Source: Cordylochernes scorpioides
Taxonomy: Eukaryota > Arthropoda > Arachnida > Pseudoscorpiones > Chernetidae
DNA: 64,000 nt
Reading direction: 5' to 3'
NCBI GenBank assembly: GCA_030710605.1
Contig: CP092877.1
Span: 76,426,909-76,490,908, forward strand
Shown: positions 1-11,570 of the stretch, piece by piece
How the letters are laid out: every line of letters starts with the position of its first letter
How positions within the stretch are numbered: the first letter of the stretch is position 1
Made by a program: the position numbers and the translations under genes
The notes under the pieces: generated by a model
Told to the model about the DNA's origin: nothing
Database searches by the model: none
The model's input: only the letters and a program-made list of their open reading frames with translations

Positions 1-689
1 CAATCCACAATTTTGAATACATTAAATAGTAAAAAACTTATATTTGATCAGAATATTGTTTATTGTAAACTTTCAATATTTCGAAAAGAGACAGAACGTT
101 GATCATCTGATATTTAATCTTTTCCAATATATATTATCCATTTGATGTAAGAGTAGTTCTGACGTAGGTAATGTTAATAAGGTTTGAATACTAGAAGTAG
201 ATGTTCGAAATGCCTCTTTCGTCTATTTATTGACCGTTTAGAATGAGCAAAATTATGATATCTGATAAGCTTGTTATTATGTAATGTCTTTATATATGTA
301 AATACACACAAATTTCTTCAAATAAAAGACATTTCGGCCAGTAAAAAAAGATTTACTGACCGAAGTACCTTTAATTTTAAGAACTATGAAGCCAGTGTAT
401 CTTTACGATAAACAAAAAATGACTCGAAAAAAAAAAGTCAATATTCCTAATCAAGATATTACTCAAATATTTTTAAGATATTTCACATGTAGATAGTTAA
501 AGATTCAGCATATTGGAGATCAAAACCCATGTAATGCTTACGCGACCTAAATAAAAATAAAATTTGGTAAATTTTGGAAGCGAATAAGTAAATGATTAAC
601 ATTATATTTTATTCAATATTAATTTTATTTATTATAAGGCAAAAACGCGCCATCTATATATAAGAATAATATATAAACGTTCTTCTCTG

Positions 690-882
690 ATTTATAATAT
701 TATAAAGTAAATAAAGCTTCCAGGGTTAAGTTTCTTGTTCAAATTTTATTATCTAGCTTTCGGTCTTGTCAGTCTTCCAACAGGAGTATCACGATAATTC
801 ACATCGCACGAAAGCTAGATAATAAAATTTGAACAAGAAACTTAGCCCTGGAAGCTGTATTTACTTTATAATATAAGAATAA
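690..882. repeat. Fold-back element (long hairpin)
   Basis: The arm TTATAAAGTAAATAAAGCTT with CCAGGGTTAAG and ATCTAGCTTTC returns in inverse order after a 40-50 nt loop. The loop holds TTGTCAGTCTTCCAACAGGA. The inner copy lies near 3700-3893 and the inverted-arm copy near 38199-38393. It is probably a fold-back transposon or MITE. No coding capacity. Confidence 0.75.
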
Positions 883-1016
883 TAATCACCATTTATTAAA
901 GAACGAATAATTCTCTTACACATAAATAAATCTATTATACTTGCTGCGATGAAAAAATATTCGGAGGGCTTGGCTTATCAGTGGTAAACCCTACTAGCGG
1001 TTTCATCAGTCTACAG

Positions 1017-1346
1017 CAGTGATTCTCAACCTTTTTTTTGTTGCGGCATTATTTTAAAGATTTGAAAATTTGGCGGCACAATTTTAGAATTTCGCGGCAC
1101 ACTTTTGCTAACTTGAATGCAAGAAAATTCAAATTATGTATCAATATTTCTATGCAAAATATAAGTAATATACATCTCTAACATTCAATTTGCTAATTTC
1201 TTTATTTTAAAAAGTAAAAAAATGAAAAAGAAAAAAAGAAAAACCAATACAAACGTGAACATAATCATATGACTAAAATTCGGCGGCACATTTTTAGAAT
1301 TTCGCGGCACACAAAATCACCGCGGCACATTGGTTGAGAATCACTG
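1017..1346. mobile_element. Non-autonomous hAT element with empty site
   Basis: The element runs from CAGTGATTCTCAACC to GGTTGAGAATCACTG, a 15-bp terminal inverted repeat. It is flanked by an 8-bp direct repeat GTCTACAG (1009-1016 and 1347-1354), the target-site size of hAT transposons. The inner direct copy (near 4015-4030) and the right arm (near 38068) read straight through one GTCTACAG, so they are empty sites. The interior is made of GCGGCACA-type repeats and has no open frame. Insertion postdates both duplications. Confidence 0.92.
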
Positions 1347-1689
1347 GTCTACAGTATTAGAGCTCTAAAAAGTGGTCTCTGATAGGTTAAATTGGCGAAA
1401 CCGCCGGAAGGGTTCACCACTGATGAGCCAAGTCATCCCAATATTTTTCATCCCAGTAAGGATATTAGTTATGTATTTTTTGTATTAATGACATTAGTGA
1501 GATAACATTCGTGATTTAATGATTTCATATCTTATATATAAATGACGTCATATTGTCTTAAAATTGAATTATGCCTAACTAGCATTGTACTTATTGTTAG
1601 AGGAAAATCATTGCTCGATGCAAATATTAAATGTAATTCTACCGTCCTTAAATCGTATGTCCATAGTTTGCTTAAATACCATTTCTAAG

Positions 1690-2790
1690 ATTCAACCCTT
1701 CAACCCTTTAACACTAGCTTGATCATATCGTCTATAACAACTCTGATTTGACTTTCTTCCCTTTCTACACATTCCCATTTTGAAAATAAATTGAAAAATC
1801 AGGTTATATTCATGCTTTTTAAATTTATAGCAGGAATACAGTTAGGTTGCACTTACTATAACTCTAGCTTGATCATATCGTCTTTTAGAAATTGGATTTT
1901 ACCTTTTTCTTTCCTACACATTCCAATTTTTATTTCACATTTATTCTTTTTTTTTAATTTGATAGCTGGAAAACGACTTGGGTTTCGCTAACTATTACCC
2001 TAGTTTGAATCAATCGTCTATTAGAACTTAGATTTGACTTTTTCCTTTCCTAAACATTTTTTTTTCAATTTTGAATATGAGTTGAAAAATCAGGTTTTTT
2101 TTTTTCGCTTTTCAAACTCAGTTTTTGCTACTTATGACCCTTCATTTCTTTTAACTTTGATTAGACTCCCTCTTATTCTTTTCTCTCCCTGCTACACTTC
2201 AAAATTTGAAGTTAAGTTGAAAATTCAGGTTATTACTTTTGCCTTTCAATTTGGTGGCAGGAATACAGCTTAGTTCTCACTAACTATGACCCTTCATCCC
2301 TCTAATAACTTTGATTCAATTCTGTCTTTTTCTTCCCTGCTACACCTTCCAATTTTGAAGATATGTTGGAAAATCAGGTTATATTTTTGCTTTTTAATTT
2401 GGAAAAAAATAAAACAGCTTATAGTTTTCGCTAACTATAACCCTAACTTGATCATATCATTTCTAGGAACGTTGATTTGACTTTTTTCCTTTCCTGCACA
2501 TTCCAATTTTGAAGATAAGTTGAAAATTCAGGTTATATTTTTGTTTTTTAATTTGATGGCAGTAAAACAGCTTAGTCTTCACTATTTATGACTCATTAAT
2601 CCTTCTACACCTCCCAATTTTGAAGATACTTTTAAAAATCAGGTTATATTAATAATTTCTAATTTGGAGGAAAGAAAACGACCTATAGTTTACGTTAACT
2701 ATAACCCTATTCGATTATATCGATTATTAAAACTTGAATTTGATTTTTTCCTTCTCTACATATCCAAATTTAGAAAGTTGATTATTTTAG
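1690..2790. repeat. Satellite array, about 150-bp unit
   Basis: Degenerate tandem units share AGCTTGATCATATCGTCT, a TTTGACTTTTTCCTTTCC segment, ACATTCCAATTTTGAAGA and AAAAATCAGGTTATATTTTT. Key words recur every 135-155 bp (for example near 1719, 1869 and 2445). The same satellite lies inverted at 39480-41465 at the outer end of the other arm. Open frames here (1791-1991, 2034-2273, 2286-2480, 2664-2891) follow the repeat and are not genes. Confidence 0.85.
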
Positions 2791-3699
2791 CATATATATC
2801 GGGATTCAGAAAGTTCTTTAGTGTATCTACCGAAAATTTTACTGTTTCACTTCTGGAGATATATTTGAAGATATATACCTATTTTGTTTGATAACCTATC
2901 AAACATAGATTGTGAGAATATTCCAAGGTTAGAGTTATCTCACTTCTCAGATTAAAAGACTCTGAAATGACGAAACATTAAAACATTCTTATATCTTATT
3001 GAAAATAAAGCAATCCACAATTTTGAATACATTAAATAGTAAAAAACTTATATTTGATCAGAATATTGTTTATTGTAAACTTTCAATATTTCGAAAAGAG
3101 ACAGAACGTTGATCATCTGATATTTAATCTTTTCCAATATATTATCCATTTGATGTAAGAGTAGTTCTGACGTAGGTAATGTTAATAATGTTTGAATACT
3201 AGAAGTAGATGTTCGAAATGCCTCTTTCGTCTAACTATTTATTGACCGTTTAGAATGAGCAAAATTATGATATCTGATAAGCTTGTTATTATGTAATGTC
3301 TTTATATATGTAAATACACACAAATTTCTTCAAATAAAAGACATTTCGGCCAGTAAAAAAAGATTTACTGACCGAAGTACCTTTAATTTTAAGAACTATG
3401 AAGCCAGTGTATCTTTACGATAAACAAAAAATGACTCGAAAAAATCAATACTCATATATTCAAGAAATTACTCAAATATTTTAAAAATATTTCACATGTA
3501 GATAGTTAAAGATTCAGCATATTGGAGATCAAAACCCATGTAATGCTTACGCGACCTAAATAAAAATAAAATTTGGTAAATTTTGGAAGCGAATAAGTAA
3601 ATGATTAACATTATATTTTATTCAATATTAATTTTATTTATTATAAGGCAAAAACGCGCCATCTATATATAAGAATAATATATAAACGTTCTTCTCTGA

Positions 3700-3893
3700 T
3701 TTATAATATTATAAAGTAAATAAAGCTTCCAGGGTTAAGTTTCTTGTTCAAATTTTATTATCTAGCTTTCAGACTTGTCAGTCCTTCAACAGGAGTATCA
3801 CGATAATTCACATCACACGAAAGCTAGATAATAAAATTAGAACAAGAAACTTAGCCCTGGAAGCTGTATTTACTTTATAATATAAGAATAATA
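3700..3893. repeat. Fold-back element, inner copy
   Basis: Second copy of the AAGCTTCCAGGGTTAAG fold-back at 690-882, with the same loop (TTGTCAGTCCTTCAACAGGA). The mirrored copy in the right arm is near 38199-38393. Confidence 0.7.
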
Positions 3894-4287
3894 ATCACCA
3901 TTTATTAAAGAACGAATAATTCTCTTACACATAAATAAATCTATTATACTTGCTGCTATCAAAAAATATTCGGAGGGCTTGGCTTATCAGTGGTAAACCC
4001 TACTAGCGGTTTCATCAGTCTACAGTATTAGAGCTCTAAAAAGTGGTCTCTGATAGGTTAAATTGGCGAAACCGCCGGAAGGGTTCACCACTGATGAGCC
4101 AAGTCATTCCAATATTTTTCATCCCAGTAAGGATATTAGTTATGTATTTTTTGTATTAATGACATTAGTGAGATAACATTCGTGATTTAATGATTTCATA
4201 TCTTATATATAAAAGACGTCTTTTTGCCTTTAAAGTGAATTATGCCTAACTAGCATTGTACTTATTGTAAGAGGAAAAGCATTGCTC

Positions 4288-4935
4288 GATATTGTTGTTG
4301 TCGTGTCCAAAGAAGAGTCTCAGATGTCTCCATGCATCTCCATCACAGCAGCAGCAATATCCACTATCTTGGGTGTGTAAAGCTGATGCTCTGGGTTTAA
4401 GTCAATTTTCTGCAAGGCTGCGGCCATTGCTGGGCAAGAGAATATGTGAGTAGGTGTTAGTTCCACACCAGGACAGTTGTTGTATCTTTTATAGGTTCTT
4501 GTGCCATCTGGATGTATTGCCATTCCTTTATAGTGTTTTGTTCTAAGTCTTTTTATAGTTCTTGTCAGTTTTCTCTCAGAGTTTATTTCACATATTTGAT
4601 CTTTTCTTATTTTTTGTTTGATTATTTTGTATTTTGCCAAAGCATCAGCGTCAAATACTGACATTTGTTCTTTCCTTTGGGTCAGCTTTCTGGCTTCCTT
4701 TGCCAATTCATCTGCCATTTCATTACCCTCGATCCCAACATGAGCAGGAATCCATTGTAGAATGCAGTTCTTCTCCAATGTTTCTAGTTGGGTAAGTAAT
4801 GAGTGTAATCTTTATTGGAAAATGGGTGCCGTTGCCGTCACCTTGGAAACGAACCAGAATTTGGTCAAATATTACAAGGGTCCAGGGGGGACCGCAGGGA
4901 GGTGTGGTCGGACTTCTCCCCCCCACATAGCATTG
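4288..4935 (-). mobile_element. 5'-truncated LINE insertion
   Basis: Minus-strand insert ending in GGACACGACAACAACAAT, a (ACA)n tail in place of poly(A). It is flanked by GCATTGCTCGAT and GCATTGCTCAAT (near 4278-4289 and 4930-4941), a likely 12-bp target duplication. The outer copy (1600-1640) has only one GAGGAAAATCATTGCTCGAT junction, so it is an empty site. The insert holds the RNase H remnant plus a GC-rich head (4830-4930). Confidence 0.8.
4320..4778 (-). pseudogene. LINE RNase H C-terminal fragment
   Basis: The 152-residue frame starts MEKNCILQWIPAHVGIEGNE, then MADELAKEA. This is the C-terminal RNase H region of jockey/R1-type LINE polymerases, with the AHVGI.GNE..D motif carrying the last catalytic Asp. 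A Lys/Arg-rich segment follows, then THIFSCPAMAAALQKI near the end. Upstream RNase H residues and the reverse transcriptase are missing, so it is a 5'-truncated copy. A near-identical inverted copy is at 37313-37771. Tandem pieces of the same 3' end lie at 60640-61410. Confidence 0.88.
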
Positions 4936-5473
4936 CTCAATGGAAATATTAAATGTAATTCTACCATCCTTAAATCGTATGTCTATAGTTTGCTTAAATA
5001 CAATTTCTAAGATTCAACCCTTCAGTGTAGCATTTATAAGCAGAATTATCCAATACATTTTAGAGCTCTACGAAGCAGTTTGGTAGATTAAATTGGCGAA
5101 AACGCTGGGGTGATTCATCACTAATGAGCCCAGCCTTTCCCAATATATTTTTGTCATCGCAGTAAGGACAGTAGAAGTTTGTTTTATTTGTAAACGAAAC
5201 ATTCGTGTTTTAATGATCAGTTATACTGACAATCTTTAGAAAAATCTATCAGAGGGAAAAATTATTCATTGCTTTTTCAATTTAAAAATGTGTTGTAATA
5301 AAAAATACTATATGAAATCTCAAGAAATTGGCAGTATATCGTGGACAAACACTGATGACCGACCTTTGAAATGAACATGATACTTGATGATGTTAAAATA
5401 AAACCTAAGACAAATCCCAGAAAAATATCTTAAGAGCTAAATGTATACAATACGAAAGACATCTAATTATACT

Positions 5474-5668
5474 TATAGACAGAACTTGATTTTGATGTCG
5501 CTTGTTATCTGTTTTTTTTTTTTTTTGAAGGAGACAGAGGCAATTTTGTTCGCAATTGTGTTACTTCAATAAAGGTCGCTGTGTATCAAATATCATTCAG
5601 AGTTATTGTCTAAATCCCGATATACATGCTAAAAGGTACAGCTTCCTTAAGTTTTGTTTATGAGTGTA
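5474..5668. mobile_element. MITE of the ACTCATGGACAAAACTT family
   Basis: Copy of a 190-230 bp element. Its hallmarks are GGAGACAGAGGCAATTTTG, CAATAAAGGTC, a CTGAATCCCGATATACATGC segment, a poly-T tract, and ends resembling CTTAAGTTTTGTCCATGAGTG. The same family occurs at 9147, 19518, 30955, 36295, 41765, 48568, 49253, 49624 and 50653. A degenerate Tc1 gene at 51206 begins with the same end sequence. Confidence 0.75.
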
Positions 5669-5714
5669 TATAGAATTTCCAATTCTGAAAATCGAAATAC
5701 TATCTAATATTCAT

Positions 5715-5984
5715 CTATCCCCCGATTTACACGGTACTTGTTTTACACGTTTTCGCTTTTATACGGTTTCCCAAATAAGTTTTTTTTTGTTTTTATCGCA
5801 CTATACTAAATGCTACTGTGATTGAACACATGCGCTGTGTACACATCTCACGAGGAATCCCGAGCTTATGTGCTGACTTGCTGCACACGCACTCTGTGTC
5901 TGTATTTCTAATTTTTAAAAATGTTCAATTGTCGATTTACACGTTTTTCTCAGGAACGTATCTACCGTGTAAATCGAGGGATAG
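5715..5984. mobile_element. MITE with CTATCCCCCGATTTACACGG ends
   Basis: About 270 bp between CTATCCCCCGATTTACACGG and CCGTGTAAATCGAGGGATAG, an inverted terminal repeat of at least 20 bp. The ends resemble those of non-autonomous pogo/Tigger-type elements (inference). The interior is non-coding. The mirrored copy is at 35978-36246. Confidence 0.75.
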
Positions 5985-6763
5985 GTGTATATGATAATTT
6001 AGAAAAATACTATCTATAGAAATAGAAAATGTCTAGATTATGAAGTTATAATATGTACAACTTGACAAAGAAATGGGTAGAACTAGTAGGATGGAGGTTA
6101 TAGAAGGAAGTAAAAAAGCAGAAGTAGAGAAAGTTTGAGGGGAAAGGAAGAAATTTGTGCGGAATAAACACTAGGACTTCCCTATAGTTTTCTGCTTTAC
6201 CCTATCGAACTTTGAATCTTGTTGGTTTGAAATAAAATCCGTAATTGTGTGAAAGAACGACTGAATTTAAACTAATACCGATATGCTACAACGTTATGCA
6301 TTGCCGTGTAATCTATGAACAAGTAATGAAGCTATTTTTACACAATTTATTTTATAAATAAATCAACTTCCTACTGTCCTTTCTGCGATGAAAAATATTG
6401 TAAGAGCCTGGCTCATCAGTGGTGAAACCTCCCAAGTGTTTAACAAGTTTAATCAACCATACTACTTTACTATTTAAGATAAAGTAAACATCCAATGATG
6501 AGTTTTTTTTTTTTTAGATTCGTTTAATGTTGAGGAAACGTGAAGAATAATCATAGATTTCTTTTGATTAGATAATCCACCAATATAAGTCTCAACTCCA
6601 GCGATAATCTTCATATGATCTGCTTTTCCTGGATGTCAGTATTTTAAACATTTGGCTATATTTTAACTTTACTATTTTATTTGGAATTATTCTGTATATA
6701 TTTCAAGAATCAAAAAGAAATCTTGGTTAAAGTTTTTAGTCAAAAGGCGATCCATTAATTAAG

Positions 6764-6926
6764 ATTATATAAAAGGGCGTACCTGGATCTATAAAGAAAA
6801 AAAAAACAATTTTTTTTCTTAAAATATTTAAATTGATAAAGAAAGAGCAATCTTTCGAAATATTTTAAGAAAAAAAATGTTTTTTTTTTTCTTTACAGAT
6901 CCAGGTACGCCCTTTTATATAATCTT
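6764..6926. repeat. Long hairpin (fold-back)
   Basis: AAGATTATATAAAAGGGCGT with ACCTGGATCT and an A-rich tract returns in inverse order at 6895-6926. The arms are about 70 bp around TTGATAAAGAAAGAGC. The mirrored copy is at 34701-34863. Non-coding. Confidence 0.8.
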
Positions 6927-7171
6927 GGTTAAAGTATTTAGCAAATATATGGACAAAATCTTAAAGGGAGAAATATATATATAATAGAAAAAAGACATAC
7001 ATCTATATATTATACTGCTTTTTAATTGTTGTTTAGAAAAAGAGATTTCATTACTGACATTATATATTTCAATATCAAATCATTATACCTTTTTAAATAA
7101 ATATATATTTTTTATATATAGTATGTGAAAAAAATAATAATGAATAATAAAAAGGTCAGGTGTTGATATTA

Positions 7172-7412
7172 AAAATAAAGAAGGCATATCCTAACCAGGA
7201 GCACATGTGCTTTTTTTAGATGGCGGAGCGCCATCTAGTGGAACAGAAATAAAATAATCGTGAATGCCTTTTCTTGATTTATAAATAAAATGGGTTGGCC
7301 AAATATCAAGGTAAAGACTAAATCAACGTTTAGTTAATTTCTGTTCCACTAGATGGCGCTCTGCCATCTAAAAAGCACATGTGCTCTTGGTCAGGATATG
7401 CCTTTTTTATTT
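7172..7412. repeat. Fold-back element with ATGGCGGAGCGCCAT palindrome
   Basis: The ends GGCATATCCTAACCAGGAGC and GGTCAGGATATGCC are inverted. The subterminal arms AGCACATGTGCT and AGATGGCGGAGCGCCATCTA with GTGGAACAGAAAT match between the two sides. The core contains TTGATTTATAAATAAAATGG and TTGGCCAA. The same core words recur beside the hammerhead at 61690-61720, suggesting relation to a Penelope-type terminal repeat (inference). The mirrored copy is at 34205-34436, and a partial copy is near 27870-28010. Confidence 0.7.
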
Positions 7413-7602
7413 TCAATATATATATACTGATGTAAATAGAGAGGAATCTCTCCCTTTAATTATGTAACAGAACAATGTATTATGGTATCATTCTAGTGAA
7501 AAAAAAATACTATTGATGATGAAGAATGAACCATAATTAAAGGGAGCGGTGCCTCTCTAGATACATAAATATAATCCTCTCGAAACTTTATATTATATAA
7601 TA

Positions 7603-7961
7603 CTAGACGGGTGACCCGGGCTTCGCCCCGGGATTGACCCGTGTGCATATCTACCCGAGTGATATATATTTGGATAATATTTTTTAAATAATTGTTTGTT
7701 ATTAGCATTATCTATTTGTTTGCATCAGCATAATTTAATCTAATCTTTGATAGAGAGCGCTGTTCGTGAGCTAAGTAGAATAATTTGAATATATAGTTTT
7801 AATAATTGATTTATATATTTTTTAAAATAGCCTATCGTCTTTCCCGTATTTTTTTACCTATGTATGGAAATTTTGGTTTGAATTAGTGAACTACTGCGAA
7901 TTTGTATACCGGACATACAAACAAACAAACATACAAACATTGATTTATATATATATATAGA
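7603..7961 (-). mobile_element. Short Helitron-like element
   Basis: On the minus strand it starts TCTATATATATATAAATC followed by ATGTTTGTATGTTTGTTTG. It ends with a GC hairpin (CCCGGGGCGAAGCCCGGG) and CTAG at 7603-7606. A 5' TC, a 3' hairpin and CTRR are Helitron hallmarks. About 360 bp and non-coding, so non-autonomous. The mirrored copy is at 31564-31916, where the hairpin is damaged and a second Helitron-like cluster begins right after the CTAG. Confidence 0.72.
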
Positions 7962-8146
7962 AGATATTGTTTGCGGAGAAGCAATGCTCAATGCAAATAT
8001 TTATTCATGTATTTCTACCATCCCCTCTAAGTTTTACATATATGTTTGTTAAATATTTTATCCAATAAATCCTCTCTAGTACCAAATATTTAAGCAATAG
8101 GCGCGAGTTAGTAGAGTAACTAGTACTCTGGTTAGTAGAGTAACTA

Positions 8147-8909
8147 CGAGGGGCATCCAATAAATAAGTTTCCCTATTTTGTAACAAATAAACAACTTTA
8201 TTTACAATTATGCAGTTATTTTATTTTCATTATACAACTCATAGACTACTTCTTTACATAATCACCATTTCTGTCCAAACATTTTTGGTACCGTTGTAGC
8301 GATTTTTTGATACCACTGTTGTACCAAGCCGTGTCCTGTCTTCGTAGCCAGTGGTTCGCCTCCGCCTGTTTTCAATTCAAATTCAAAACATCTGACATGA
8401 TTGTTCCAATCGAAGAGCATCCAATTTCGATTCCAGGAGGCAGTCGAATCATTATTTCGTCAATGGTGACGCGGCGATTTGCTTCCACCACATTCCGAAC
8501 AGCAGCCACGGCTGCATTGTCCGTAGCAGTAACGGGCCTGTCGCTTCGCTCGTCATCATGCACGTTTTGCTGTCCTTCCAAGAACCATGAACGCCATCGG
8601 CGAACCATTTGGACGCTCATACATCCTTCACCATACACTGACACTAAATTGCGATGAATATTGACCGCAGTTTCATTTTTCGCTGTGAAAAAACGAATTA
8701 CAGAACGGAGTTCGCAAGTGGACACGTTCACCAGTGGTAGCTCCATGGAAACTGAAGCGCTACGAACTTGCGCGTACGAGTAGAGTGATTTTGAAAGGTC
8801 ACCAGCTTCCAACGCATCCTAGTGACCATTTCTTACCTACTAACTAATTTTTACAACGTTTCGTTCGCCGAAAAAAAAATAGGGAAACTTATTTATTGGA
8901 TGCCCCTCG
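8147..8909 (-). mobile_element. Internally deleted mariner element
   Basis: The inverted ends CGAGGGGCATCCAATAAATA and TATTTATTGGATGCCCCTCG are flanked by TA (8145-8146, 8910-8911), as for mariner. The right arm at 31379-31380 has one TA in the sequence GTAAACTAGTTACTC: a clean empty site. At 763 bp it is about half a normal mariner. It carries the N-terminal transposase domain (8372-8812) and the C-terminal tail, but the DDE catalytic region is gone. Confidence 0.93.
8372..8812 (-). pseudogene. Mariner transposase N-terminal fragment
   Basis: 146 residues. The segment CELRSVIRFFTAKNETAVNI is the first helix-turn-helix of mariner/SETMAR-type DNA-binding domains. It is followed by VYGEGCMSVQMVRRWRSWF and a second helical part (VEANRRVTIDEIMIRL). 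The frame then breaks before the catalytic D,D,D residues. About 70 bp further the sequence resembles a mariner C-terminal end (MFGQKW-like, near 8260-8290). It cannot encode an active transposase, though a DNA-binding fragment is conceivable. Confidence 0.85.
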
Positions 8910-9146
8910 TAGTTTACAAATTGTGATAGTTTTGTTCTTTTATATTATTGCATTATAGTAATGGTAATCAAAATGTTGGTCTCTACATCCTAATTAGTTT
9001 ACAGCTTACACATTTTTTACCATTAAAATCTAATGACTGGAAGCAACGATAATTATGTTAACACCATATCATTCAATATTAAGTTGAAAATATCATTCCG
9101 CTTTTATTTTTCTTTATGTATCCTTCTTTTTGTTTTGTATATTCAC

Positions 9147-9340
9147 TCATGGACAAAACTGGAAGTTGATAGTCTTTGATGTCGATAGTGATCTGTTGTT
9201 TTTTTTTTTTTTTTATGGAGACAGTGGTAATTTTGTTCACACTTAGTTTTCTCGTGTATCTTCAATAAAGATTATTGTAATATCTTTCAGAGTTATTGTC
9301 TGAATCCCGATATACATGCTAAAAGGCACAAAAAGGATTA
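9147..9340. mobile_element. MITE of the ACTCATGGACAAAACTT family
   Basis: Begins CACTCATGGACAAAACTGGA and contains a poly-T tract, CAATAAAGAT and CTGAATCCCGATATACATGC. The far inverted end is missing after AAAAGGCACAAAAAGG. Mirrored copy at 30955-31150. Confidence 0.72.
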
Positions 9341-9556
9341 TTATAAAATAAATAAAGCTTCATAAAGAGTTGCACAAGAAACTTATTCTTGGTAAACTTT
9401 TTAATTTTCAAGCTTTTAGACTTGTCAGTTCTTCAAAAGGAGTATCGCGTTAATAAATTACTGATAAATACTATTTTTGTATATATACAAGAGAGTTATT
9501 ATTTAAAATACTTATGATATGGAGAGAGAGAGAAAATATATTACATTCTTTGTGTG

Positions 9557-9632
9557 TATAAAACAATACTTAAAGTTTCACCGCATAAGTTTCTTTTCTG
9601 TTATGCGGTGAAACTTTAAGTATTGTTTTATA
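9557..9632. repeat. Perfect 32-bp palindrome, 12-nt loop
   Basis: Arms 9557-9588 and 9601-9632 are exact inverse complements around the loop GTTTCTTTTCTG. ATTCTTTGTGTGT stands on both sides (9544-9556 and about 9661-9673), as expected for a small fold-back insertion. The mirrored copy lies near 30667-30742, where the palindrome is conserved. Confidence 0.85.
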
Positions 9633-10549
9633 ATCACACGCCGCAGTCCTTTATAATGTATTCTTTGTGTGTGAAAAAAATACCTTTTGAAAATATACGT
9701 GCTTGATGGATAATGCATGCTGGTTAAATGATATCTCGAGACTTCAAATTAAATTTAATAAATTCGTGAACTATTGTGGTATATATATAAGAGTGCCTAC
9801 ATCTATGGGATAGTATTTGTCCATATTGTTTCATTTTTTATAATTTACAGATGATGAAGCTTTATCTTTTTTTAAACAAACTGACAAAAAGAAATTTATT
9901 TTACAAGTTTCTTGGAATGAATAAGGATGTTTTAGAGCTGTTAGGCCTAGATAGCTTGGTGCACACTGTATTCTAAAACCAAGGAATATAGTCAACGAAT
10001 ATATTTCTTCATTATACAGGTATTTATTTAAGGTCAAATGTGCTTGTATGAATTTAATTATATTTTTAAAAAAGGTTAAAGAGAGAGAATAAAGTTAGGA
10101 GACTCTTAATTTGTAAAATAATAGTGAAAAAAAAATCGATTTTTTTTTTTTCAGTTTATATTTTTCACGATAGATGGCGTCCTGGTATCAGAAACATCTT
10201 GCAGACGCCCAAAGCTACGTTTTATTTATGAATAATTTTGTGTGTTTGTTTATTTGTTTAAAATATTAATAAAGTAAAATTTTGCAATTTTCGTTTATTC
10301 CTATAATTAAATTATACTAAGAAAATATGCAAATTTATTATCATTATCCAGACAAATTGATTTATTTTATATTTTTTAAAGTCCAAAATCATGCAACTAC
10401 TAAATAGAAGATTAAAACATATCAGGATACTTTGACTAATAAGTGATAAACCTAAAATTCATTTAACTCTTCAGTGATTATAGATATTTGCATATTAAAA
10501 TATAGAGAATAAATTTGCGCTGATAATGGCTATGGTTTTAATTTTTAAA

Positions 10550-10900
10550 GATGGTCGAGGAGGAGTGTGGTGGATTATCGTGTGTAGACGCTTAGTGTTC
10601 TCTGCGTGCTATATCCCTGTCTGGTGATCTCCTCGCATACCTGTATGACCCCGGTCCGATCCCTACCAACGCAACAATAAAGATAAGTACTGTGTGTGTG
10701 TTTTTTTTTTTAATTTTATTTAACAAATCGTGAGTTATTATTTACTTTTTTTTGTGTTGTACTCTTGAGTCTATGTTTTTTTCTGTGTTAAAGTTACTCT
10801 TACTGTAGGCCCTAGTTTATTGCATTTTTTGTTAACCCGTACTAAGTAACTTTTGTCATTGGCGTTTTGTTTTGTGTTCTAATAAACCACACTATAACAC
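10550..10900. other. Left-arm-only insert, partly GC-rich
   Basis: The right arm passes directly between the flanking words (near 29740-29760), so this segment is extra here. It contains GGTCCGATCCCTACC, similar to a Pol III B box, and an AACAATAAAGATAAG tail. A tRNA-derived SINE is possible, but I cannot identify a clear A box or tRNA fold. No open frame. Confidence 0.4.
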
Positions 10901-11379
10901 AGACCTGTACAACGTACGTTCGGTTCAGTCATTAACCAGATTTTAAACGGTCCACCTCTTAATTTTATAATATTGCCACCCGGAAAATTAGGGAAGACAA
11001 ACTTCATTTATTTGGAGCAAGAACAAACTATATATGATAAACAAAAGGAATGAGGGAAGTTTACAGAGTAAATATCGAAATTGATCTTCTGTTATTAAAA
11101 TAAAAAAATACTTCGCTATAATATTTTTGAAATAGAAACTTATTCTGAAAGCTTGTATATTATTTTAAAGATGTTAATTATTTTTTATTACTATCTCATT
11201 GTATAAGTATACAAGGTTACACACATAGACTGAATTTAGTCCATAAATCATTCAGAATACATATTACAAATCATGTTAGATTCGCCAGTGTTTTGATCGA
11301 TTTTTTCTAATATTCATTTGCTAATTATAATTATTTATCAATATTTTTCTAATATTATACTTTCTATATACAACAATAA

Positions 11380-11570
11380 CAACAAGGCTTTTATTACGGC
11401 CCATTGACGGTATGTGACGCTAAGTTTGTTGTTGAAACACTTTAAAATGTTATAATACCTTGATAAAGGTTGGCGTTTTGCCAACTGAAATATTGGTAAA
11501 ATAAATGATATTTTGATCCAGTATATGCCTTTTTAATTAAAGGTTTATTTATGGATTGCTCTATTTCAAA
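11380..11570. repeat. Dispersed repeat with hammerhead-like hairpin
   Basis: Contains TTGATAAAGGTTGGCGTTTT followed by GCCAACTGAAATATT, a hairpin between a TGATAAA and a GAAA box. The conserved tail is TTTTGATCCAGTATATGCCT then GGATTGCTCTATTT. The same tail follows similar hairpins at 58070-58150 and 59195-59290. This looks like a degenerate hammerhead-bearing repeat; core residues are not intact. Confidence 0.5.

Larger units (their letters stand above)
1..3011. repeat. Outer copy of a 3-kb direct duplication
   Basis: Bases 1 onward repeat almost base for base at 3012 onward; both begin CAATCCACAATTTTGAATAC. The match covers the palindrome near 690-882, the CTGATAGG...GATGAGCC hairpin and the stretch to about 1690. 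This copy has a 330-bp hAT element (1017-1346) that the inner copy lacks. It lacks the RNase H insert present in the inner copy at 4288-4935. No host gene is visible. Short open frames at 1791-2891 lie in satellite DNA and look non-coding. Confidence 0.85.
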
